Origin: BJ22 sp031405895
GTDB lineage: Bacteria > Planctomycetota > Planctomycetia > Pirellulales > Pirellulaceae
Direction of reading: 5' to 3'
NCBI GenBank assembly: GCA_031405895.1
Contig: JANOFL010000092.1
Coordinates: forward strand, 1 to 41,892
Length of the DNA: 41,892 bases
The notes beneath the pieces were generated by a model, which was not told where the DNA came from, searched no databases, and was given only the letters and a program-made list of their open reading frames with translations. Shown piece by piece: positions 35,279 to 41,892 of the stretch. The translations under genes were made by a program, and so were the position numbers. Each line of letters begins with the position of its first letter. The first letter of the stretch is position 1.

Positions 35279-36256
35279 ATGGCACAGCTCCAATTCAGGC
35301 TCGTTCTCGTGCTGGGCGTACTGTGTGCCGGGCTGCTGGCAGCCGATTCGGATGGCCAGCAGCCGGGCCGCAGCGATGGAAAACTGCATCGCCGCGCGGC
35401 GCGACCTGTTTTCACGGAACGGGATTGGGAAGGAATCTTCTTCACCGACCTGTTTGCTGAAGGTCTGGTCGGAGAGCCGCCCGCGGCGGGTGCCGTGGCG
35501 ATGGCCGCCAGCGCGACACCCCAGCCAGGTTTCGAGCCTGGTGATGAAACCGCCGCCGCCGGAGCCGCGGGGTGGAGCCAGCTGATTGGCCGCGATGCTC
35601 TGGAAAACGAGATCAAGCAGCTTCAGATCGCGCTCGACACCCAACTGACGACGCCGGGCAGGTTCTCGACCAGTTACCGCGAGGTCAACTGGTCGTTCGA
35701 GATGCTGGCCACGTGGGTTGCCGTGTTGATGCAGTACGACAGCGAGGTTCGCTGGAAGGACTCGGCCGCCACGGTGCTGGCCGCCGCCAACCAGGCAGTC
35801 ATCACGACCCGAAAACCGGGCGACGATTCGTTCCGTTACGCGACCGCCGTCCGCCAGTCGCTGACCGACATGATTCGTGGCGGTCCGTTTGAGACGGCCG
35901 AAAAGCCTGTTGAGGCAGTGGACTGGGCGGTCGCGGTCAACCGCACGACCGTGATGAAGAATCTCGATTTCCGCCTGCCGCTGCTCAAGGCGGGCACGGC
36001 GGACAATGCGGCATTCACCACTGCCGGGGAAGAGACGCTTCAGCACGCCAGCGCGATCGCCGCCCTCGCCCGGGTCCTTGCCCAGCCGGGAGTGGACACG
36101 GCGGACGACAAAAGCTATGGCGCGCTCGCCGCCGCGATGGAACAGGCCGCCCGCGAGCTGACCTCGGCCGTTCAGGCCAGTGATTTTCCCGGTGCCCAGG
36201 CAGCTGCGAACCGGATCGAACAGTCGTGCAACAACTGCCACGGCGAGTGGCGATGA
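35279..36256 (+). CDS. Exported cytochrome c'-like protein
   Basis: A 325-residue protein with a signal peptide (LVLVLGVLCAGLLAAD, ~8-23), a variable linker and a helical C-terminal ~200 residues ending in SCNNCHGEWR (heme Cys 317 and 320, His321). A single CxxCH at the extreme C-terminus of a helical bundle is the layout of cytochrome c'-type proteins, often linked to NO binding or electron transfer. ATG 35279 starts the signal peptide; the frame is open further upstream through a repeat. Heme attachment is well supported; the exact role is not. Confidence 0.85.
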   Translation: MAQLQFRLVLVLGVLCAGLLAADSDGQQPGRSDGKLHRRAARPVFTERDWEGIFFTDLFAEGLVGEPPAAGAVAMAASATPQPGFEPGDETAAAGAAGWSQLIGRDALENEIKQLQIALDTQLTTPGRFSTSYREVNWSFEMLATWVAVLMQYDSEVRWKDSAATVLAAANQAVITTRKPGDDSFRYATAVRQSLTDMIRGGPFETAEKPVEAVDWAVAVNRTTVMKNLDFRLPLLKAGTADNAAFTTAGEETLQHASAIAALARVLAQPGVDTADDKSYGALAAAMEQAARELTSAVQASDFPGAQAAANRIEQSCNNCHGEWR

Positions 36257-36435
36257 TACAGCGTCAGGGGCAGGTTTTTGGGTGAGCCGATCCCGGCGCG
36301 CCGTGGACTAGCCGCGGGTTTGTCAAGGCGTTCGGTCGCCGGGGGGTGTCGGTTCACCAAGACCTCCCTAAAACCTGAGTTGGATGAACTGCAACGCACA
36401 GCGCGATCGATTCGCCCAAACAATCTGAACAAGAC

Positions 36436-36451
36436 GGGAGTTCGTGTTTTG
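36436..36451 (+). promoter_or_regulatory. Ribosome-binding site deciding a TTG start
   Basis: GGGAG at 36436-36440 lies 8 bases before TTG 36449. No ATG or GTG in frame lies near the beginning of the conserved region, so TTG is the probable initiator. Confidence 0.55.
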
Positions 36452-36883
36452 AACCAGTCCGGCGATCATTCCGATCTCTCGCCCTGGGCCCATCCCAAGG
36501 CCCAGCACTGGTTCGACACGCTGTTTGAGCGTTCGGGCCTGTTGCTCAACTTGCGCGAAGCGCTCGAGGACGACCGGGCGGAGCTGACCTGCAACCAGCT
36601 GCGGGCGATCGTCGCGCTGCTTTACATGCTGGGCATTGAAGGCATCTGGCCGGCGGGGCAGGAGCCGTTGCTCCAGCGAATGACGATGCGGATTCACTCG
36701 CTGGCCCAGCGGCTGCAGACACAGGCCGCCGATGGAAAGAAGACCGTCGCGGAGCATCAACATGCGATCCACGCCCGCCAGCAGCTGGATCATGAACTGG
36801 AGCTGCTCCGCCGGAAAGCGGGCATTTCCCGCCGGGTTACCGAACTCAAGGCCCCGCCCGACTGGCAGCGAATCTGGAACTGA
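36449..36883 (+). CDS. Small helical protein, paralogue of the next gene (copy A)
   Basis: A 144-residue soluble helical protein starting at TTG 36449. LRAIVALLYMLGIEGIWPAG (~49-68) is followed by a charged helical region and the ending LKAPPDWQRIWN. The next gene has the same arrangement (MRAAAAMVILLGRRGLWPAS and ...APPETWGKIWPAR), so the two are tandem paralogues. No enzyme motif is seen. It is separated from copy B by 4 bases. Function unknown; the shared hydrophobic-GxxGIWP motif may bind a partner. Confidence 0.72.
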   Translation: MNQSGDHSDLSPWAHPKAQHWFDTLFERSGLLLNLREALEDDRAELTCNQLRAIVALLYMLGIEGIWPAGQEPLLQRMTMRIHSLAQRLQTQAADGKKTVAEHQHAIHARQQLDHELELLRRKAGISRRVTELKAPPDWQRIWN

Positions 36884-36887
36884 ACCG

Positions 36888-37328
36888 ATGGACGCCACCC
36901 ACGACGCCTGCCCCTGGAACCAGCCCGATGCGGCGACCTGGCTGTCGGGCAACGAGGCCCTCCGCCGCTTCACACGGCTGGTCCGCAAGACACTCGATAA
37001 CGATCCGCGGCAATTTCCCTTGCAGATGCGCGCCGCCGCGGCGATGGTGATTCTGCTTGGTCGCCGCGGACTCTGGCCCGCCAGTGGCGGACAGGAGGAA
37101 CTGGATGAGGTTGTCGGGCAGGCGCGGCGGAACCTGACCCTGATCCGGCAACTCTATTCGGTCGAGTCCAAACGCCGCGATGATGTTGGCGGGCACGAGA
37201 GCCTGCACCATCTGCTTAAAGCGATCGAGGAAGAGATGCGGATTCTCGACGCCCGGCTGTCGGAGAAGCCGCTCAACATTCCCGACGCCCCACCCGAAAC
37301 GTGGGGCAAAATCTGGCCTGCGCGCTGA
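36888..37328 (+). CDS. Small helical protein, paralogue of the previous gene (copy B)
   Basis: A 146-residue protein, ATG 36888, with MRAAAAMVILLGRRGLWPAS at ~46-65 and the C-terminal APPETWGKIWPAR matching copy A. The middle is helical and charged. The 4-base gap after copy A indicates one transcript. Function unknown. Confidence 0.8.
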   Translation: MDATHDACPWNQPDAATWLSGNEALRRFTRLVRKTLDNDPRQFPLQMRAAAAMVILLGRRGLWPASGGQEELDEVVGQARRNLTLIRQLYSVESKRRDDVGGHESLHHLLKAIEEEMRILDARLSEKPLNIPDAPPETWGKIWPAR

Positions 37329-37333
37329 AAATG

Positions 37334-37403
37334 GCAGGCACATTGCATTTGCCGTCCGCAGTTCGGCATTTCGTCTGGCGGACGGCACATGGAATGTGCC
37401 TGC
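37334..37403. repeat. Inverted repeat with 26-bp arms
   Basis: The left arm 37334-37359 (GCAGGCACATTGCATTTGCC then GTCCGC) and right arm 37378-37403 are inverted copies with two mismatches and an 18-base centre. A single arm recurs at 11764-11788. It starts 6 bases after the copy B stop and may terminate transcription. Confidence 0.88.
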
Positions 37404-37452
37404 TACTATCAAGGTAAAAACCATTGGCCCATTGCCGGCGAGCCTGCAAGCC

Positions 37453-38577
37453 ATGAACGAGTTCGTCAACAGTGTCGAGTTGGGCAGTCGCGGGCAGAAG
37501 ACGCTGCCCGCAAAGTACTATCTGTCAGCGGAAATTCTCGCCCGCGAGCTGAATCAGGTTTTTGGCCAGCAGTGGCTTTGTGTCGGTCGGGCTGAGGATT
37601 TCCAGGCTTCCGGTTCGTATCGGTTGCGGGCAATCGGCGACGAGTCGCTGATCCTGGTCCGCGACCAGGGCGACGTGATCCGGGCCCACTTCAACGTCTG
37701 TCGCCACCGCGGCACGCGGCTTTGTTCGACGCCGGCCGGCAGCTTTTCACGCACGATCCAGTGCCCCTACCATGCCTGGACCTACGGGCTGGATGGCAAG
37801 CTGGTGGGGGTGCCCGATGAGCAGCAGCTGGACGGTTTTTGTCGCGCGGACCACGGCCTGCACCAGGCGGCGGTCCAGGTTTGGGAAGGCCTTGTCTGGG
37901 TTCACCTGGCCCCCCAACCAGAACCGTTCGCCACCCGGTTCGCGCCGCTCATGGACAAGTTCGCGGCCTGGCAGCTGCCTCAACTCGTGCGGCTCGGCCG
38001 GCGCGAGTATGACGTGGCGGCAAACTGGAAACTGATCGTGCAGAACTACAGCGAGTGTTACCACTGCGCCGTGATCCACCCGGCTCTGACCCGGCTTTCA
38101 CCGCCGACCTCGGGCGGGAACGACCTCATTGAAGGCCCGTTTCTGGGCGGTTTTATGGAAGTCACGGCCGCAGGCGGATCGATGACCTGTAGTGGGCGTT
38201 CCTGCGGCGCCGCGGTCGGCGAACTCAGCCCCGCTGACCAGCAGCGAGTCTACTATTACGTCCTGTTTCCGAATCTGCTGCTGTCGTTGCATCACGACTA
38301 CGTCATGGTCCACACGCTCTGGCCGCTGGCACCTGGCCGGACCCGGATCGAATGCGACTGGCTGTTCCACCCTGAATCGCGCGATGCGACCCGCTGGAAC
38401 CCGGAGGATGGGGTCAGTTTCTGGGACCAGACCAACCGCGAGGACTGGCAGGTCTCGGAGCTGACCCAGCTCGGCGTGGCCAGCAGCCGCTACCAGCCCG
38501 GCCCTTACTCCAACCGCGAAGCCATGTCGGCGGCGTTTGACCGGGAGTATCTGCGCGAGATGAACAGCCAACCCTGA
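37453..38577 (+). CDS. Rieske non-heme iron oxygenase, large subunit type
   Basis: A 374-residue aromatic-ring-hydroxylating-type oxygenase. The Rieske cluster ligands are Cys83 and His85 (CRHRG) and Cys104 and His107 (CPYHAWTY). The mononuclear iron site has His204 and His209 in SECYHCAVIHP, with Glu201 as the bridging-type acid and Asp325 (SFWDQ) as the likely third ligand. The family hydroxylates or demethylates aromatics, quaternary amines and lipids, so the substrate is open. ATG 37453 begins the conserved region. A phytoene-desaturase-like FAD protein follows after 66 bases, suggesting one pathway. No ferredoxin or reductase gene is adjacent. Confidence 0.93.
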   Translation: MNEFVNSVELGSRGQKTLPAKYYLSAEILARELNQVFGQQWLCVGRAEDFQASGSYRLRAIGDESLILVRDQGDVIRAHFNVCRHRGTRLCSTPAGSFSRTIQCPYHAWTYGLDGKLVGVPDEQQLDGFCRADHGLHQAAVQVWEGLVWVHLAPQPEPFATRFAPLMDKFAAWQLPQLVRLGRREYDVAANWKLIVQNYSECYHCAVIHPALTRLSPPTSGGNDLIEGPFLGGFMEVTAAGGSMTCSGRSCGAAVGELSPADQQRVYYYVLFPNLLLSLHHDYVMVHTLWPLAPGRTRIECDWLFHPESRDATRWNPEDGVSFWDQTNREDWQVSELTQLGVASSRYQPGPYSNREAMSAAFDREYLREMNSQP

Positions 38578-38643
38578 CGGACCACTGGCACAGGCCAGTT
38601 GGTTGTCGCCCGGCCGCCCACTCATTGCCAACGAGCAAAAACC

Positions 38644-40254
38644 ATGAATTCCGACGCGATCCATTCCAGGTACGACGCGGTCGTGATCGGCAGCGGTCAC
38701 AATGGCCTGGTGGCGGCCGCCTATCTTGCGCGGGCCGGGCAGTCGGTGCTGGTGCTGGAACGGAACGCCACGCTCGGTGGCGCGACCGCGTCACAGCAGG
38801 TCTTTCCCGACTACGACGCCTGGCTCTCGCGGTACTCGTATCTGGTGTCGCTGTTTCCGCAACAGATCATCGACGAACTGGGGCTGGACTTCGCGACGCG
38901 GCGGCGGCGGACGGCTTCATTCACGCCCTGGGTCGATGGCGCGGGAGCCCATCGCGGGCTGGTGATCTCCAACGTCGACGAACAGCGGTCGCGCGACTCG
39001 ATGCGCGAACTGACCGGCGATGATCGCGGCTGGGCCGGCTATCAGGCGCTGCTTGAACTGGAGTCAGCCATCGCCGCAGTCGCCTGGCCGTCGCTGCTTG
39101 AGCCGCTCCAGTCGCGCGAAAAGTTCCAGTCGCAGCTGGTGACCGGGGCGCAGCGCGAAGCGTGGAAGGCCTTTGTCGAACGGCCGCTGGGCGAAGTCAT
39201 CGAGCGGCTGATCGACAACGACACGCTCCGCGGCCTGGTGATGACCGACGGCAAGATCGGGGTCTTTTCCCATCCGCACGACGAATCCCTGCTGCAGAAC
39301 CGCTGCTTCCTCTATCACGTCATCGGTGGCGGGAACGGTGAATGGCGGGTGCCCGTGGGCGGCATGCGGTCACTGGTCAACGCCCTGGTCTGCTGCTGCC
39401 AGAACGCCGGCGTCCAGTTCGCGACCAGCGCTCCGGCGATTGCCGTGCATCCGGATGGCGAGTTGACGACGGTGGATTTTCAGATCGAGGGCCAGACGCG
39501 GACGGTGGAAGCCATGCAGGTACTGGTCAACGCCGGGCCGCGGACGTTTGCCCGCCTCCTCGGCGAGACCTGGACGCCTGCAGCGACCGATGAGGGCTCG
39601 GTGATCAAAATCAACATGCTGCTGCGGCGATTGCCCCGCGTGCGGGCGGCCGGCGTGATGCCGGAAGAGGCCTTTGCCGGATCATTCCATATCGACGAAG
39701 GCTACGGGCAGATGCAGGCGTCATGGCAGATGGCCAGCCAGGGCACGATCCCCGACCCGGCACCCGGCGAAATGTACTGCCACACGCTGACCGACAACTC
39801 GATCCTTTCGCCCGAACTGCGGGCGGCAGGCTACCAGACGTTGACCCTGTTTGGGCTCGACATGCCCTACCGGCTGTTCAGCGAAGACCACGACGCGCGG
39901 CGCGACCGCGCCGGCGAGCTTTATCTGGCGGGGCTGGATCGGGTTTGCGCCGAGCCGTTTGTCGACTGTCTCGCCCGCGATCACGATGGAAAACCCTGCC
40001 TGGAGATCAAGACTCCCCAGGACCTCGAGCGCGAAATTGACCTTGATCTCGGCAATATTTTCCACAACACGCTGAGCTGGTTTTTCACCGACGATTCCGA
40101 AGCCGTCGGCACCTGGGGCGTTGAAACGCGGTATCCGGCCGTTTTTCGGGCTGGCTCGTCAGCCTCCCGGGGAGGCGCTGTCAGCGGGATTCCCGGTCGC
40201 AACGCCGCGATGGCCGTTCTGCAAAAAGCGGCCCGGCTCGCGGTCGGGTCCTGA
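38644..40254 (+). CDS. Phytoene-desaturase-like FAD-dependent oxidoreductase
   Basis: A 536-residue flavoprotein of the phytoene dehydrogenase / PYROXD2-like family. The FAD-binding dinucleotide fold DAVVIGSGHNGLVAAAYLAR (11-30) with GxGxxG is followed by VLVLERNATLGGAT. The C-terminal ETRYPAVFRAGSSASRGGAV and SGIPGRNAAMAVL form the second FAD contact. No signal peptide. In some bacteria such proteins desaturate or isomerise isoprenoids, in others they act on modified lipids. Pairing with the Rieske oxygenase gene suggests successive oxidation of one substrate. Confidence 0.92.
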   Translation: MNSDAIHSRYDAVVIGSGHNGLVAAAYLARAGQSVLVLERNATLGGATASQQVFPDYDAWLSRYSYLVSLFPQQIIDELGLDFATRRRRTASFTPWVDGAGAHRGLVISNVDEQRSRDSMRELTGDDRGWAGYQALLELESAIAAVAWPSLLEPLQSREKFQSQLVTGAQREAWKAFVERPLGEVIERLIDNDTLRGLVMTDGKIGVFSHPHDESLLQNRCFLYHVIGGGNGEWRVPVGGMRSLVNALVCCCQNAGVQFATSAPAIAVHPDGELTTVDFQIEGQTRTVEAMQVLVNAGPRTFARLLGETWTPAATDEGSVIKINMLLRRLPRVRAAGVMPEEAFAGSFHIDEGYGQMQASWQMASQGTIPDPAPGEMYCHTLTDNSILSPELRAAGYQTLTLFGLDMPYRLFSEDHDARRDRAGELYLAGLDRVCAEPFVDCLARDHDGKPCLEIKTPQDLEREIDLDLGNIFHNTLSWFFTDDSEAVGTWGVETRYPAVFRAGSSASRGGAVSGIPGRNAAMAVLQKAARLAVGS

Positions 40255-40573
40255 CCGGCCCGGCAGTGTTGCGTTAAAGCCACTTACTTTGAAGCCCAAA
40301 GCAAGTGCCATTGGGAGTTTGCGTCATCGATTGTCCGGGAAGAGACTTGCCGGGAAAGGGAAGAGTTTCCCGGAATCGTGACTGGTCCGGATCGGGGCGT
40401 CGGGAATCTTTCTCCCACTCGGCAATTGCAGCAAAAAGGCCTGGCCGCCACGCCATTCTTCCGATCTAAGGTTCCAGGCATCTTGCCTGGACTTGTCAAC
40501 CTGAACCGGCTTGATGCACAACGGATGCTGTCCGGGCTTCCCGATTCCAGGGCTCCGCCGGGGTGTAAAACTT
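40255..40573. other. Intergenic with small stem-loop
   Basis: A 319-base gap. TCCAGGCA-TCT-TGCCTGGA (40473-40491) is a perfect 8-bp stem. GGGAAGAGACTTGCCGGGAA and GGGAAGAGTTTCCCGGAA nearby give a second weak repeat. No coding frame is supported. Confidence 0.55.
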
Positions 40574-41770
40574 ATGAAAATCCTGCTGGTTGATCCTGAT
40601 CCGGTCACGCAGCGCGCCGTGAGTGCGATTGTGGCCAGGGAGAAGCAGGCTTGGGAGATGGTCACGGCCAGTTCAGGTGAAGTCGCCCTGCGACTCCAGG
40701 AATTGCAAAGCTGTAACGTTGTCTTTTGTGAGTACCAGTTGCCGGACGGAAACGGCGCGGAGTTGCTGGAGCGGCTGGCCGCCCGCCGGCCCCATACGGT
40801 GCGCGTCGTGTTGGCTGCGCAAGCCGATCTGGAAGCTGTGCAAAAGTCGCTTCGCCCGATGCACCAGTATCTGGGGAAGCCCTGCGAGGCGAAGGCTGTG
40901 ATCGCCATCCTGCGCAAAGCCGCGCTGGTTTTCGACCGGATTGGATCGGTCGACGTGCTCGACGCGATCTGCCGGATGAACTGCCTTCCGCGGTTCCCGG
41001 CGGTTGCGGCTGATATCCAGCGCGAAGCCGAATCAGAAAACGGATCGGCCAGGACCATTGCCGCGTGCCTGGCACGCGATGCCGGACTGGCGGCCCAGGT
41101 TCTGCAGCTTGCCAATTCGCCGGTCCTGGGTTGCGGCAAGCCGATTGTGGGTCTCGACCACGCGGTTGCCCAGTTGGGAAGCGGCCTGATCTCGTGCCTT
41201 GCCGTGATCCGCAGCCTGGGTGAAACGGCCGACCTGCCCCTGATCGGGGTGTGGGTCCGGCAGGTGAACCAGCACTGCCTGCGGGTCGCAACACTGGCGC
41301 GGCAGATGGCCAACCTGCCCGGCATTGGTCACCATCCGCGCCTGCTTTTTTCGGCCGGACTCCTGCATGATGTCGGCAAACTTGTGTTGTTGCGCTCGTT
41401 CCCGGATGCCTACCCTGCCCTGTTGCAAACGGCAGGCAACGACCCGCGCCGGCTGGTCGAGCTGGAGCTGGCCCGTTTCAAGGCGACCCATGCCGAGGTC
41501 GGTGGCTACCTGCTCGGGATCTGGGGCTTGCCCGAGCCGCTCGTCGAGGCCGTGACGTTGCATCATTGCCTGACCAATGCGAATGCCACGTCCAGTTCGC
41601 CCGCTTCTCTCGTCATGGCCGCCGACTGGCTGGCCTGCGGTCGACAGCCCGAAGAGCTTCAAGCCCTGCTGTCCGGCGACGGCGGCAACGCCCCGGCTGA
41701 CAACAGTCATGCACCGCTAGTCGGCTGGATGACCTCCACCGGCACCGTTATTGCACCGACAGCTGTTTAA
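40574..41770 (+). CDS. Receiver-HDOD regulator with Glu at the phosphoacceptor site
   Basis: A 398-residue protein. An N-terminal receiver domain (1-~118) is followed by an HDOD domain (~130-330), a signalling domain related to HD phosphodiesterases, and a ~65-residue tail. In the receiver, the acidic pair Asp7 and Asp9 and Lys102 (LGKP) are present. The strand VVFCEYQLPDGNG has Glu53 where Asp is phosphorylated, and the Thr/Ser switch is Ala81 (VVLAAQ). HDOD features include LPRFPAVAADI, ACLARDAGLAAQVLQLANSP and LLHDVGKL with the HD pair (265-266). The receiver is probably phosphorylation-independent. ATG 40574; no adjacent kinase. Confidence 0.9.
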   Translation: MKILLVDPDPVTQRAVSAIVAREKQAWEMVTASSGEVALRLQELQSCNVVFCEYQLPDGNGAELLERLAARRPHTVRVVLAAQADLEAVQKSLRPMHQYLGKPCEAKAVIAILRKAALVFDRIGSVDVLDAICRMNCLPRFPAVAADIQREAESENGSARTIAACLARDAGLAAQVLQLANSPVLGCGKPIVGLDHAVAQLGSGLISCLAVIRSLGETADLPLIGVWVRQVNQHCLRVATLARQMANLPGIGHHPRLLFSAGLLHDVGKLVLLRSFPDAYPALLQTAGNDPRRLVELELARFKATHAEVGGYLLGIWGLPEPLVEAVTLHHCLTNANATSSSPASLVMAADWLACGRQPEELQALLSGDGGNAPADNSHAPLVGWMTSTGTVIAPTAV

Positions 41771-41892
41771 AGTTCCAGCCGGAAGGGGTGGGGGGGGGGT
41801 TTTTGTGGGGGTGTTTTAAAAGGGGGGACACCCAGCGGAAAAAAAAACCCCACCCCCAAAGAGACACCCCCCCACCAAAAAAACCAAGCCCC
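41771..41892. other. Homopolymer-rich contig end, probable artefact
   Basis: The last ~100 bases consist of G, A, C and T runs with little complexity, following a clean stop codon. This resembles low-quality read ends and should not be interpreted biologically. Confidence 0.8.

Overview
The window looks like a chromosomal segment of a Planctomycetota bacterium. This is an inference from three things: high G+C, the gene types present (a secreted formylglycine sulfatase, DUF420/Sco/cox clusters, divergent flagellar genes, secreted c-type cytochromes), and many dispersed intergenic inverted repeats of the kind common in pirellula-like genomes. No rRNA, tRNA, phage, transposase or CRISPR array was recognised. 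The first 66 bases (pure C) and the last ~120 bases (homopolymer-rich) look like contig-end artefacts.

Layout. 0.3-6.1 kb: an anchored exported protein, malate dehydrogenase, a protein with a pre-toxin-like hydrophobic segment, an EEP-fold hydrolase, a small membrane protein and an orphan AbiEii-type nucleotidyltransferase. 6.5-11.5 kb: an aldo/keto reductase, a large secreted sulfatase and an alpha/beta-hydrolase-fold protein that appears to have lost its catalytic triad. 11.9-18.7 kb: a flagellar island with a degenerate HATPase-like protein, FliF, FliO, FliP, FliQ, FliR and a FlhB that lacks the autocleaving NPTH domain. 19-24.5 kb: a sulfotransferase, a SNF2-family helicase, a probably frameshifted conserved protein, a small helical protein and an intact alpha/beta hydrolase.

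24.5-33.8 kb (minus strand): a tightly packed cytochrome c oxidase operon. It is read as diheme lipoprotein, CoxB, CoxA, heme A synthase CtaA, heme O synthase CtaB, CoxC with a very large insertion, a tandem two-domain Sco protein, DUF420, and a small CPxC membrane protein. Several junctions overlap, including ATGA stop/start overlaps. It encodes both the catalytic subunits and the heme A and copper-site assembly factors. 34-36.3 kb: a divergent pair, a cupredoxin-like exported protein and a cytochrome c'-like protein, sharing one intergenic region.

36.4-41.8 kb (plus strand): two tandem paralogous small proteins, a Rieske oxygenase paired with a phytoene-desaturase-like FAD protein, and a receiver-HDOD regulator whose phosphoacceptor Asp is Glu.

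The most unusual points are the FlhB without its switch domain inside a reduced export-gate island, the CoxC insertion, the tandem Sco protein, the triad-less hydrolase, the Glu-substituted receiver, and at least ten kinds of dispersed, inverted or tandem repeat filling the intergenic spaces.
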